Numbered from the stretch's first letter, positions 1 through 15,000 are shown. The stretch is 24,304 nucleotides of DNA from Strongylocentrotus pallidus (GCA_030265145.1 JARBES010000119.1:24006197-24030500), one strand, 5' to 3'. The notes: a model not told the origin generated them from the sequence alone. Numbers and translations are program-made.

Positions 1-61
1 GCATGGATGGAAACAACGCTGTACGCAGATCAGCCATGGAAGCATTCCTCTACAGTGTCAG
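1..61 (+). CDS. CFAP46: CFAP46 exon E1 (3' part only)
   Basis: Reads in frame from base 3 and ends in phase 2 before the donor gtaagt at 62. It encodes ...RRSAMEAFLYSVR, the helix before the AARRYWN motif of E2. The exon starts upstream of the window, so the ATG at base 3 should not be taken as a start codon. Human CFAP46 has a comparable AKAFTESARFAG stretch just before its AARHYWN motif. Confidence 0.8.
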
Positions 62-3000
62 GTAAGTACTGTCAAAGTGGTTGTTGGTCTTTGCAGGAAA
101 GGGCAGAGGTTCAGATTACAACTCACATCAATATGAATAATAATATTAATAATATTCAGTTCTTGTAAAGCGCATATCACATTATATAACATCCCTATGC
201 GCTTCCAAAGAGCTTTGGAAATTAATACCCTAGCTTTAGCTTCTGCAGCCATTATCAGCGCACGGTGCATTTCAAGGAATAATCACCTGGGTTGAGTGTG
301 GCAAATGTAGATTAATGTCTTGCCAAAGGACATTAGTGCCGCTGCGGGTTTCGAACCGCCTACCTTGTGATCCACAGTCCGGTGACGTATCCACTCGACC
401 ACGACACCTCTAAACAACACCTCTAAACGACACCTCTGAATGTCCTATCTTGGGTAAGACATCAAATATTTAGGTTCATTGACTAATGTCACTACTGTGA
501 TAGATGTTAAACATGAGGGTACAGATGAGCTTTGGTTTCAATTTTTTGTTCATGTGTAGGTCATCATGCTCTGGCGAGGCAAATGAATGCGATATTATTG
601 TCTTCTGTACATAATGTATATATTCAAAAGCACCCAAATTACATATCAAAAATCTCTTCTAGAAAGTCAACCATGAGACATCAATGACATGAACATAAAC
701 AGCACTAGACCATTCTCAACTATCTTGTAAATTCATTTAGAAGTGAGAAAGTATGAAAGAGTATAAAAAAGGGAAAATAAATCAAGAGGTAGTTGTGTTT
801 TGTTCATTATAACTGTTATGGAACAGTTCTATGTCCTTAAACCGACTGAACATATCACACTTTTTATTTTGATTGTTCAATTCAGATATGGAAGGAAGGC
901 CAATAACTACGACCTGGTGATCACCGCAGCAAGACGTTACTGGAATGCATGCTTGGTGTTGATCTCAGAACCCTTAGAACGTCAGCTTCTCAAAGAACCT
1001 CTGACATCCATCTTAGAGTGCATCAATGCTACATACAAGAAAGACGTGAAAGTGGTGAGACTTTAATATAACGTATGATACAGTAGTCAAAGAATGTCAT
1101 ATTTATGAAATACAAATTCTTAATACAGTCAAACTTGTCTGTAGCGACCGCCCAAGGGAAACACAAAAAGTGGTCTTTTTTAGACAGGTTGGTTCCTTTA
1201 GTACATGTTTCAGTGAGAAATCATTTTCAAGGAGAACAAAAATTGTGGTCTTTGTAGACAGGTGGTCTCTAAAGCAGGTTCGACTGTACCAGAGTTTGGT
1301 TGCCATAGGCCACAATTGTGAAATTTCAAGGCAGAGTTAGATTTCCACAATTTTGCAATGATATAATTTTTTTTGTATGCACTCACAAAATGAGTGTTCT
1401 CAAGATATATGTTGCTTTTCAGCATCAATTCTTGTTAGACGTTGAAGTCTTCGTACTCAAGATAGTGGTTAGTTTGTTATCCAGTGTCATTATCTTGTGA
1501 CAGAGGTTCATTCACCAGCATAGTCCAACCATCTCTGTTCCGTATATATTTGTGGAGTTACTGTGTTGATTTCCCACTCTATTTGAAAAATGAAATTGAA
1601 GAAGTAAAAGAAAAGGGATCCTTTCCTTTCCTCTCAAATTCATTGTTTCTTTTATCTTTTCATTCAAACTTTGGAAACTATTGACAATGGGTCCCCAGAG
1701 ATCAATTTTCACGTAATATTTTGATGTTATCTCCCACTTTTTAGAAAACTGATGAAAGTGATAATGATTACATTCAAACTTCACTATAAGCCTTGAAAAT
1801 TATTCATAATGAGTCCCCAGAAACTAACTGTTACGTCTATAAAAAAAAAATTATCTCCTACTTATCAGAAAACTGATGATAGTGATAACGAGGATGAAGA
1901 CGGAGGAGCTCCCACCCCTCGCACCGTGGCTTCCTTTGCAACCTTACCCTCATCCACTGTGGACATCTTATCAGACCCAGAGGATGATGTGACCCTCAGA
2001 GCTGCCATCTATGGCGTCCTATTCCAGGCTTATGCTGACCAGGTAATATTGACAATTTATTTTTTTGCTTGAAATTTGTTTCCCGCCATTTATGTTTACC
2101 AAATCACATTTTTATCAGGGAAGCTGTCTTGACAAAACCTTGTGTGTTTTTTTTTACAGCTGTGCCCAAATCAGTTCTGTCATCATTCATTTGTATATAC
2201 ATATTATGTTTATATCATTCAAATGTATTTATGTATGAAATTGCATATTTTTAATGGATGTATTTTTACAAATGTTTTATACAAAGATTTAATCTAAATA
2301 AAGTGAATTGAATTGAATGTATGTTCTCTTGTTTGTTTGTGTGATTGCTACCTTCTGTAAAGACAAGTCATACGGGAAGGCTGCTTGAAAGCAGGGTCTT
2401 CTCTAGGGTGTCCGAGACTCTCAAGAACATCTGCTTTGCCTCACTTGATTAGCCAAAGCCCTGAGACCGTTTTATATTTGTACTAATTCAACGTTATTTA
2501 ATTTTTGTAATATTTGGTTCAATATAAGGCTAGTACCGGTAATTGTACTGAGGTATTTAAATTTCAAAAGTGTGAATCATGAGACAAAAATAAAAAACTA
2601 TCCTCGTAAAAAAGTTTATTTAAAAATAAATCTTCTGCTAATTTATAATTTTATATTATGTATACTTAACACATTTTTACCAAATAAATATGAATTTGGG
2701 CATCTGTAAATGCAACAATTTTTCATCAGGAATATGTTTTTTTCTCATCTCAATAGGGAGAATGGGAAGCAGCATTAGCAGCAATGGACAAAGCAGTGAA
2801 TGACATGCCAAGAACCAAACATAGGCTGTAAGTCGAATACTCTCATCTCATACCTTGATTGTATGTAGTTGATACTTCTAGTTTCCAGTGGTTCTGAAAC
2901 TGTAGACCCATAGATAATTTCAACTTGATAAGTCATATGATTGGACTGGTAAATGTTTTTATTGATTCAGCGGTTTGAAATGCCCAAGTCTATGATACTG

Positions 3001-6000
3001 CATCAAATATATTTAAAATAAAGAAAGTTTTTATGTCTTCTTGAATTAAAAAATGTAAATTTCATTTACATAATAGAAAATCTTTGTTACATCAAGGTAT
3101 AATGTAAATAAAGACAACAAGAATGTAAATACAGACTTTTCACCCATTTTATGATACAGTAATGAAACCAAGAGACAAAAATTAATACAAGAAAAGTTAA
3201 CCATGACTCTAAATTCAAAGCTGTGGGACGTTTCAAAGCAAATGAACTCAATTATGGTGCTGTTTATGCCTGAGAGTGTTTCTTTATTTATTTTCTTGCA
3301 GGTTGATCTTCAAACATCGTCTGATGGTGAAGGCACAACTAGGACGAGACATTCATGTTGATATTGCAAAATTCAGGGTAAGAACATCAATATTCCTACA
3401 TGTGAATTGACTTTCAAATAATGGGAAGTAGGTGAAGTTTGAACTATAATCACTATATGGTAAATTTTGCAACTTTCTTAATGGTAGAATGAACTTTTGA
3501 AGAGTCAAAGAGAGAGTGAATATTGGAATGACAGGTATAGAAATGATATGATGGGTCATTGTGTCATTAGAGACATTTTACATTTTAAATTTGTGAAAAT
3601 GTTGGTATTGTTTATAAATACATGTACAACAATAGAAAAAAACCTGATACCTGAATTTATTTTTCTTAATACAACATATGACAACAGCTACCTTTTAAAA
3701 AACTATATTTGTAAAGATTGATTATTCTCTTGACTTTGTTGACAGGATGAGAGTGAGGACTACGTAGCCTTGATGTGGTATAAGGTGGCTAAATGTTCTA
3801 AGGATCAGTTCGAGCAACTCACTGCATACCAGAATGCTATAGAGGCACTGAGGGTAAGTGACAACTTGGCTCTTAGGAATGCTTAATTTAGAACTCAAAG
3901 AATGATTTGACTGGAATTTATGAATCCCCTTTGTACAAAGAAAATATTTGAATCAAATTTCCATACCATTGAAAGATATGTTCAAGCAAATTCTGAAATC
4001 TGCCTTTCAGTCTGCCCTATGTAGGTTCATACACTTGTGCTTGTGACAGATATACGTGCAATTTTTTGTCCATTTCACGTTGCAAAGAACTGATGGGATT
4101 TTAATGTTTGGTCGTTTTATCAATATGAATAAATCTGTTATGAAGAGATATTCAACTTGGAGTGTTTGCCGTAGCATTTTTTTTTTTCTTCTAAAATTTG
4201 AATATTCCATCAATCATTTCATATCATGATTTCCATTTGACATTTCAGTCACCACCGATTTAGCAGAGCTTCTGTGATAAGGCATGCAAGCATTTAAGGA
4301 ATAATTCCAATAAATCACATCTTACTTTAGTAGGGATGAATGTTGCAGCTGGGATTCAGACCCTCTACTAATCAATTCTTTGTGACTTATCTACTGGCAC
4401 TTACGTCCTTTGGCAATACATTAATCTACAATTGCCACACCCCACCCAGGTGAGGTAAATGGGTATCTGAAAGGAATTCATTCCTTGAAATGCTAGAGCG
4501 CCATAATGGCAGCTGTGCTAAAGCCAGGGTAATAATAATGGGGTGCCAGGAGTGGCAATGTGCAAGACATGAGCGCTATACAAGACTCCACCATTGCTAT
4601 TAGACCCTAATACCTGTACTTATAATCACCTGTCATTTCACCATCTTCCCTTCTTCCTTGCAGTCCCCCTCCAGTGATTGGCAGAAGGTGGAATACTTGA
4701 TGGAGTTTGCTGAATGGCTCTATCTCAATGAGTTCCCTCTACAGGATTGCATGGACCAGCTGGAATGGGCCGCTGATATCCTTCTCAATATGAGGATCAG
4801 GACTCGCAGCGCGAAGAAGAGTGCAGGTGAGAAATTGGGCTGTAGATCAGGGCCCCCGTTTCACAAAACTTGTCATCAGTGACAAATGACAGTTTTTGGT
4901 ATAAGCTAGTGAAATCTTTACTTCTGATTGGTTATCATCAAATTTTTCACTGATTTTTGTGATCTTTGCTGTATAATATTGTCTGTATCATTTGTTTCCA
5001 TTTAGTCTTGATGCGATAGTCTCTAAAATATGATTTATAGTACATTAACTATCCAATAAATTTCCTTTCATTATTATGATTATTATTCCTTTAATGAAAC
5101 CAAAAGGTTGAGTTTATTTTTTTGGGGGAATTGGATTATTTAATTTTTTAGGTTGGATTTCAAAGACAAATAAAAATAGAAAGATATACATAGCAATGGT
5201 AGAAAGGATTTACACAATGAAACTGTTTACTCAGTAACATAAATAAATCAATAACTATGTGGTTGCTACAATCAAATTATTACACAATACCAAATAAATT
5301 TACAATATCAGATAAATCAATTGATATAAGGGATTGAACATTGTCATGAAATATTCTATGTACAAAACTATTTTGCTATCACTTGACCATGATCGTAGGA
5401 TCTGAGAGAGGTATTAAGAGGAAGAAGTCTAAGAGGTCATCTAAGGTCAATACTCCTATAGAGATCCAGCAGCCTTCTCCAGCTCCTACAGACAACAAGA
5501 CAGTTGATACAATGGGTAAGTTTGTATTAGGTTTATATACAGTTATTGTCTTTTTTATGCCTCCGCCACACGTACTGAGTACTGGAGGCATTATGTTTTC
5601 AAGTTGTTCCTCCGTCCCTCTGTCCGTAATTATTCTTGTGAATGCGATAACTTGAGAACAAATCGGGGTATCATAGTTAAACTTGTTTTAGAGTATGTAT
5701 GACTATGTACAGATTACCTGATTAGATTTTGGGGTCAAGAGGTCAAAGGTTACAGGTCAATTTAAATGTGCTAAAATATCTTGTTAATGCATAACTTGAG
5801 AAAATCCCATAAATGAAAAATGCTGATTATGTTGCAGGGGTAGGCATATTTTGTCTAATTATCAAATACAGTCATTTGGTATCTGCCATCTAATGTGGTG
5901 TTACAGGCATTATGTCTTCAGGTTGTTTGCACTTCAGTTGCTCATTTGACTGGTTTTTTTTTCTGCAGTGATTTTGGAAAGAATAAAAATGATAAACAGA

Positions 6001-9000
6001 TAGCAAAAAGGCATTGAACTTTGGTCAAGAAATTATAGCCTCAAGGTAATATATTAATTCATTTTGAGGTATCAGATATCAAATGCCATAGGGTCAAAGA
6101 GAAATAGAACTTCAGTATCTATTCACTTTATGAACACTAATTTGTCTACATGAAGAGTTTTATGCATGCGGAGCACAAGACTTCTTTCAGAGACATTTAA
6201 ATCAACCGGAAGTTTGTAGTCCCCTCTCTCTTATGTACATAGTTGTGATTGAAATCAACTATTTATAAGACCATTATATTATGGGGCCATGATATTGCAC
6301 AAGAGATAAAATAAGATTGTTACCAATACATAAATTGTGACTGTATCCTTCATCTCTTCTTGTGTGACACAGAGAGTGTTGATGCTGATGGGATGAAAGC
6401 CTCTCGTTTTGTACCGGTCCAGAAGACCTTCGTCATCGGTCTCTCCGCATCCAATCTGGACCTGAGCGTGGAGGAGATCACCAGCGCCAAGATCCTAGAG
6501 CACCTTGTACGCATCCACACCATGCTGGCTGTGGTTGCCGGGCGTGGCTCCGACGCCCATAGCAACTACTGTACCTTGGCCTGGGGCTTTCTCTCCAGAC
6601 TCATGCAGGTTTGTTATGTTTTGAATCTTGACTCAAAGGAAAGAACAAATGATTTTGTAGGATATATTTGTGATTTGTTGTGATAGATAGATGTGAAGGC
6701 TAAATTTGACTCACTTCCATTTAGTCAGGTATTTCAAATGTAACTAAAATGTGTACATTCATAAACTTATGGTATTTATAAATGTATATGAGTCATACTT
6801 GCATATTTACACCTAAATGATGAAGTGTCCATTTCTTTTGATTATATAATACTTTTTGATCCACATTTATGCAATTCAATATAAGAAATATTTCAGCTTT
6901 CTTTTCAATATTGCCATTTTATCTGGTGAGTGCAAGATGAAAAGTTCCACTGCTATTCTTCAAAGAAATATGGATAAACTGTAAAAAGGAAAAGAAATCC
7001 ATTTTATTTGATGCATGTATATACGGTACATTGAATGCTTATTTACTCAAGCAAACCTCCACTACACCAACTCAATTGAGGAAATATTAATTCAGGGGGG
7101 CGTTTCACAAAACTTGTCATCAGTGACAAATGAAATTTTTTGTTTTAAGCTACTGAAATCCTTGCTTCTGATTGGTTATCAGCAGATTTGTCACTGATTT
7201 TTGTCATTTGTTATTGAAAAAATGTTTGTTTTGATTGTACCAGGTGTCCATTACTTCTGCCGGTCAAGTGGCCAAGGAGCTGGCCAAAGCCGCAGCGGCC
7301 GGTGATCAGGCCGCTGCTAAGGGATCCGCTAAGGGGAAGAAAGGAGGAGACAAGGGTAAAGGAGGCAAGGACCAGGAGCCGGTCAAGGAGAAACCTAAGC
7401 GGAAGGGACCCATCGATGCAGTGCCTACCAGTCCTGAAGAATGGGCTGCTTATGATGTCCCTGATGAGGTATGTAGGATGATGCGCAATGCTCCTTGTAT
7501 TGTCTATTGAGAGCGAGAAGGGTGTTAGATAAGGGTAAAGGAGGCAAGGACCAGGAGCTGGTCAAGGAGAAACCTAAGCGGAAGGGACCCATTGATGCGG
7601 TGCCTACTAGTCCTGAAGAATGGGCTGCTTATGATGTCCCTGATGAGGTATATAATCATGCATTCTGCTCATATGATACATTTTTCTTCTTTTAGGTTCA
7701 TCAGAAGGTTTTCAAATTTTGTAAGTTGCCTTGAATCTCCACATGCTATTATCAAGTTTAGACTAATCTGGAATCTCTGATATGGCTTTTGCAGCAAATT
7801 TCTCCTGAGAATGTGAATGTTGTAATTTAAGTTTAGATAAAAACTACTATTGTCTTTTTTCCTCAATGAGAAACAGATATATCCATTGTGAAGGTTATTC
7901 ACATGGAAGATATAAAATGTAAGATTTTACAATGATTTAAAGAACTTAATTACCAATTTTGACCTTGAAAGGCTGATTTTTCTGATAATCCTTAACTATG
8001 CTATCGGCAAAGAAGGTTGATAATCTTGATTGTTTCTTACCAATCATTCTCTTTTTCACCGGATGATACAGATCAGAGAAGCCTTCAAGCATGACCCATC
8101 TGGTGAGAGTATCAACAAGGAATCTATTCTCAAACCAGTAAGTATTAATCGTCCTAATCTCAGATAGGACAAACTTACTAGTGTTTTATAGACTTGAATC
8201 CAAATGGCTTCAAGTCAGAATTTTGAATGATACATCAAGGAAATAATTGCCCAAAATATGCGCTTGAAATTATGACATATTCTTGAGATTGTAGCCTTTT
8301 GAAAAAAGAACAGCCCAAGTCATTTATTTACTTAAAGATACTGCAAATATCAAATTTATTAATTGATATCAATTAGGCTAAAATATGTCATTACCCCATA
8401 TCCCCCTCATACTTACTATATTATTTTCGTGAGTCTCCGTAAGAGCTTACATGAAAACCCACCTGGCGCATGCGGAGTCATATCACTTCTTTGTATGGTT
8501 TTACTGACAAGTAACTTCTCGGAGCAGTCAAATTTTACGTGAAAATTCCATTTTTTCTTCGTCCTACAGAATTGTTTCTTTCGAGAAACAAAGCTTGTTT
8601 ATAAATTATTATCTGGATATGTATTGGCCTAGATTAAATATTAATGATACCATTTACTTGTTCAGCTATAATGTTTTTTACAATTTTATTGAATAAGTTA
8701 CGGTACACAGAAAACTTTACACCAAAGACATTTCTGCATTGAGTGTGTGTGTGTGTGTGTGTATTGGGTTTTTACAGACGTGTATCAATCAGATGTGATT
8801 ATTTACGTCTGAAGACCGACCTTTAAACGTCACCATCTGAAAGAAGTGACTCAGTTTCGAACCTACGTCCTCGGCTGAATCACTTTGTAACTTCCATTGT
8901 TAGCTGGATTACAGGCGCATGCCACAACGCCTAGCATTGATCCATAAATATCAACCTTTATAGGAAATATCTTGACTATCATCTCTGCATTGCTTTGTTT

Positions 9001-12000
9001 GCAGACATTGACCATGTACTATCTGGAGACCTTAGTGACTGAGCTGAGAGCATCTAACTTCACCCATCTTGTCTTCCCTGCACTCAACATGGCCGAGGTC
9101 ATAGCCAGGGACATTGTCTTCTCGGAGACATCCGCAAAGACCTATCGTCTCATGTAAGAAATATCTCACTATTTCCATTTTATACATATAATTATTGTAA
9201 TGACCTGAATTGTTAAATCTTATATTGAGTTCTAGCAGTGCACTTGAGGAATAATTGTATTCAGAGCAATGAACTGGTCTAAAGTAATTCTGGATCGTTT
9301 ATCATGCAGTACATCGGTTGTTGGATTTGTTTTTTTCCTGAAGTGCACGATTACCTTTAATTCAAGTCCTCTCTGACGGAATTAGTAATGAGGATTAAAA
9401 CCTTACCAAAGGGCTCAAGCGCATTAACTTAGTTTTGAACCCAGGACCTCTTGGTTACTCTACCACTGAGCCATCGTGGCTCCTCTAAAGTATGACTATA
9501 ATATAAACTTTAATTTTATTTAAATTTACCATGTAACTGATTCAGTTTTCTCACAATAGATACTGTACATTGTACTACTTTTTGTAGGTGTGAATTTTAA
9601 AGAGCCTAGTAGAAGTTTCTAGTAAAAGGAAACAAATGAAAAGTTTCACTTCAAGTACAGTGTCAATACTCTACTTGGTATTGTAATGAATTCTATCAAA
9701 TAGAGTTTTGGTGAACAAATATAATCCTTCTTACCATTATATCTTTACATACATGTGGATAACTTCATAAAATTACTGTTTGATTTGTTTACAGTGCTGC
9801 TGAGGTATGCTGGGAGATGAACCTCTCTACAGCAGCCAAGTTTCATGAGGCTGTGGTAGGACCAACAAATCTCAGCACAGAGGAGCAAGCCAAGTAAGTC
9901 ACCTTTTCTTTGACATTAGTATATTAGTGTCATACCTGCTTTGGCGACCACCTGTATAGAAAGGCCACATTTTCTGTTCCATTGAAAACGTTTCTCATTG
10001 AAACATGTACTAAAGGAACTTGTACGTAAAGACCACCTGCCTATACAGACCATTTTTAAGTCTCCCTTAAGTGGTCTTTATATACAGGTTTCACTGGAAC
10101 TATGATTCATTCACGGCCTATGGTCCAAATCTGGGGCAGTATTCTGAAAACTCTTGTATATTTCAAATATTCTGACTTGTATCTTCATCACTTAAACGAA
10201 ATAGGTACCGTATTTGCCGGCGATAAGGCCGCACCGCCGCATAGGCCGCACCCCCAACTTTGACATTTCGTAGAGAAAAAAAAAAAAGGAAAAAAAAAAA
10301 AACGGACCAAAGAAAATAATCGTAATTTTCTCGTAGAACTTTATTTTTCCTACAAACTAATACCAAAATTATCAATCATTTTATAAATGTACAGGAAGTT
10401 TACCTAAAAAATGATCGTNNNNNNNNNNNNNNNNNNNNNNNNNNNNNNNNNNNNNNNNNNNNNNNNNNNNNNNNNNNNNNNNNNNNNNNNNNNNNNNNNN
10501 NNNNNNNNNNNNNNNNNNGCGCATCGACTTGGTTTCGAACCCGGGTCACCGGATTACGAGACCACTGCTCTACCGACTAAGCTATCGCGCCTCCTCAGTG
10601 TTAATCTCCCTCTCAGTTTGAAAATGAAATTGAAGACGTAAAATACAAGGGATCCTTTCCTTTCCTCTCAAGTTCTTTCTTTTTTCTTTACATTCAAACT
10701 CCACTATATACTTTAGAAATTATTTATACTGGGTCCCCAGAGATTAATTGTCACATGGTATTTTGGTGTTCTCTCCCACTTTTAAGAAAACTGATGATAG
10801 TGATAACGAGGATGAAGACGGAGGAGCCCCAACCCCTCGCACCGTGGCTTCCTTTGCAACCTTACCCTCATCCACCGTCGACATCTTATCAGACCCAGAG
10901 GATGACGTGACCCTCAGAGCTGCTATCTATGGTGTCCTGTTCCAGGCTTATGCTGACCAGGTAATATTGACCATTGATCTTTGATTGACCCTAACCCTAT
11001 GGTTCATCGGTTTGTATTTGGTCTCTAGTTGGTTTGTGTGGATGCTAACTTCTGTAAAGACCAGTCATACAGGAAGGCTGCTTGAAACCAGGATCCACTC
11101 TAGGGTGTCCAAGACTTGCAAGATCATCTGCTTTGCCTTGCTTGATAAACCAAAGCTCAGAGACCATCTATTTTTGTACTTAAATCAACTTTCTTTAACT
11201 TTTTGTGATATTTGATTCAACATAAGGCTAGTTATTGTACTGAGGTATGTAAATTTTCAAAAGTTTAAATCATGAGACAAAAATAAAAAGCTTATCCTCG
11301 GACGAAAGTTTATGAAAAAATAAATCTTCTGTTAATTGAGACTTTTATATTTTGTATTCTTTATACATATAATTTTTAAAGAAATATGAATTGGGGCATC
11401 TGTGAATGTAGCAATTTCTTATCAGAAACCATATTTTTTTTCTTTCTCATCTCAATAGGGAGAATGGGAAGCAGCATTAGCAGCAATGGACAAAGCAGTG
11501 AATGACATGCCAAGAACCAAACATAGACTGTAAGTCAAATGCTCTCATCTCATACCTTGATTGTATTTAGTTGACATTATATTTTCCAGTGCTTCTGAAA
11601 CCATAGACTTGTAGATAATTTCAACTTAATACCGCTAAGTCACATGATTGGACTGGTAAATGTTTTCATTATTTCAGTGGTTTGAAATGCCAAAGTTTAT
11701 GATACTGTATCAAATTTTTTTTAAATAAGGAAAGTTTGTCTGTCTTCTTGAATTAAAGACAGTATCATGAATTTAAATTTCATTCACACAACAGAACATC
11801 TTTGTTTAAATTGAGGTAGAATGCAGATAAAGACAAAAAGAATGTAGATACAGATTTGTCCCCCAATTTATGATACAGAAATGGAACGAAGAGACAAGAC
11901 TCTGATTTCAAAGCTTTAGGACATTTCAAAGCAAATAAGCTCAATTATCCCTCGATTTGATAGGTGTGACATATCCAAAATTCATAAAGGAGAGGCTATA

Positions 12001-15000
12001 TGTGATAAGCTTTCTTTGCTTGCAGGCTAATCTTCAAACATCGTCTGATGGTGAAGGCGCAACTAGGACGAGACATTCATGTTGATATTGCAAAATTCAG
12101 GGTAAGAATATCAATATTCCTACATGTGAATGAACTTTAAAAGATGGAAAGTAGGTGAAATTTTAACTAGAAGGTACATTTTGCAAATTTCTTAACGGTA
12201 GAATGAACTTTTGGAGAGTCAAAGAGAGAATGAATCTTGGAATGAAAAGTATAGATATGATATGATATGATGGGTCAATGTGTCATGAGAGACAAGATAC
12301 ATTTAAAGATTATAAAAATCAAGGCATTGTTTATAATGTGATAGAAAAGCATGTGATACTTGAAATATTTAATATGAATTTTTTTTCTTCTAGATGGAAC
12401 TTATATGATAACAGCTACCTTATTTAAACTATGTTTTTGTATGATTTTTGTTATAATAATTATGATAATTCTCTTGACTTTTTTGACAGGATGAGAGTGA
12501 GGACTATGTAGCTCTGATGTGGTACAAGGTGGCTAAATGTTCCAAGGATCAGTTTGAGCAGCTCACTGCATACCAGAATGCTATAGAGGCTCTGAGGGTA
12601 AGCTTTTCTCTTAGAAATGCTTAAATTAGAACTCAAGGAATGATTTGGCTGCAATTTATGAAGCCCCTTTGTACAAGAAAAACAGTTTGAATCGAATGTC
12701 CCATATCATTGAAAGATATGTTCAAGCAAGTTCTGACTATCTGCCTTTCAGCCTTCCACATGAAAATGTATATACATGTGCTCGTAAGAGATCCACTTTC
12801 AAAGAACTGATTGCAAAGAACTGATATGATTTTAATATTAGGTTGCTTTATCAATATGAATAAATCTGTTATGAAGAGATATTCAACTTGGTGTGTTTGC
12901 CGTAGCATAGTGTTTTCCTTCTAAAATATGAATATTCCATCAGACATTTCATATCATGATTGTACTTTTACATTTCAATCATCACAGATTTAGCAGAGCT
13001 TCAGTGATGAGACATGCAAGCATTCAAGGAATAATTCCAATAGACTATATCTTATTTTAGTGGGGATGAATTTGGCATATGTATATCAAAACCTTGTCAA
13101 ATGAGATTAATGCTGCAGCTGGGATTCAAACCCTCCACCAATTAATTCTGTGTGACTTTTCCAGTAGACCCTGATACCTCTTCTTATAATCACCTGTCAT
13201 TTCACAATCTTCCCTACTCCCATACAGTCCCCCTCTAGTGATTGGCAGAAGGTGGAATACTTGATGGAGTTTGCTGAATGGCTCTACCTCAATGAGTTCC
13301 CTCTTCAGGATTGCATGGACCAGCTAGAATGGGCCGCGGATATCCTTCTTAATATGAGGATCAGGACTCGCAGCGCGAAGAAGAGTGCAGGTGAGAGATT
13401 GGGCTGTAGATCAGGGACACGTTTCACAAAACTTGTCATCAGTGACAAATGACAGTTTTTGTTATAAGCTAGTGAAATCCTTGCTTCTGATTGGTCATCA
13501 GCAGATTTGTCACTGATTTTTGTCATTTGTTATTGAAAAGAGGTTTTGTGAAATGGGGCCCAGGGCCCTGTTTCATAAAACTTGTAATCAATAACAACTG
13601 CCACAGATCTGTGACAAATCTGCTTACAGCCAATCAAATGCAGTAGATTATAACAATTATTTTAATATGTGAAATAGGGCCCATGGGCTTTTGCCAAAAT
13701 AGACGCAATTATGGATAATTAAAAAAATCGAGCAAAACTTCACTTTCAACCTATCAGCATTGTGTCTGTGTTTAATTGTAGAGTTGATTTTTCAGTGTCA
13801 GTACAGCTTTATCGATGGTAATCTTTGCTGTGTAATATTACCTGTATCATTTAGTCTTTAAAATATGATTGATAGTACTATGACTATTCAATACATTTCC
13901 TTTCATTATTATGATTATTATTCCTTTAATGCAACCGAAAGGTTGGATTTCAAAGACAAATACAAATTGAAAGAGATACATAGCAATGGTAGAAATGATT
14001 TACACAATGAAACTGTTTACTCAGAAACATAAATAAATCAATGACTATGTGGTTGCTATAATCAAATCATTACACAAAATCAAATAAATTATACAATATA
14101 AGATAAATTAAGTGATGTTAGGAATTGAATATTTTCAATAAATATTATATGTAAAACTATTTTTCTCTCACTTGATCTTGATCGTAGGATCTGAGAGAGG
14201 TATTAAGAGGAAGAAGTCTAAGAGGTCATCTAAGGTCAATACTCCAGTAGAGATCCAGCAGCCTTCTCCAGCCCCTACGGACAACAAGACAGTTGATACC
14301 ATGGGTAAGTTTGTATTAAAGTGTAACATTGCCTCAGATTCTGAAACAGCCGATCGCCTGTCTGATTATCAAGATATTTATGATTGAAAATCGAAATTTC
14401 ATTTTTCGTTTTCCTATCAATTTTTTATAACACTACAGTCTATTGGGAGAAATGAGTATGGTAAAACTGGTCACTCAAAGATTTTTACTTTTTTGTGGCA
14501 CTTCATTATCATTTTGAAGCGCAATTTTTTGTGGGCTTCAATATTAAACCTTATCACAGACACTGATAACACGTAGGGCCATGCATCTCAGATTTAACAT
14601 TGTTGGACGATGCCTTTAAGGTTTATATACAGCTATATGTCTTCTTATCAGATACAGTCATTTGGTATCTGCCATCTAATGTGGTGTCAGAGGCATTATG
14701 TTTTCAGGTTGTTTGTACTTTATGTGTGCATTTAACAGTTTTTTTTTTTCTGCAGTGATTTTGGAAAGAATAAAAATGATAAACAGATAGCAAAAAGGCG
14801 TTTTGGTCTAGAAATTATAGCCTTAGGAGAATGAAATGATTCATTCTGAGGTATCAGATATCAAATGTCATAGGGTCAAAGAGAAATAGAACTTCAGTAT
14901 CTATTCAAATACTAATTTTTCTACATGAAGTGTCTTATGTATGTGGAGCACAAGATTTTTTCAGATACATGATATTGCACAAGAGATAAGATAAGATTTT

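Larger units (their letters stand above)
1562..10190 (+). repeat. CFAP46: Duplicated block, copy A (E3-E13 with introns)
   Basis: Homology to copy B starts in intron 2 near the gtgttgatttccca stretch and runs into intron 13 to near the tctgacttgtat stretch. All eleven exons are present in order. Relative to copy B it has additional inserts at about 2057-2320, 4392-4600, 5552-5865, 7095-7221, 8418-8620 and 8741-8945, and two local partial-exon duplications. Confidence 0.95.

Noticed and set aside
7495-7695. Open frame through the second E10 unit, as if a separate exon
   Set aside because: No acceptor places it in phase with E10; it is open only because it copies coding sequence.
10519-10596. 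Possible tRNA gene on the - strand (CGT-like anticodon loop, A and B boxes)
   Set aside because: The anticodon stem pairs poorly and a similar head is part of a longer SINE at 15943-16140; similar tRNA-like heads at 133-438, 8741-8945 and 9361-9485 are SINEs too.
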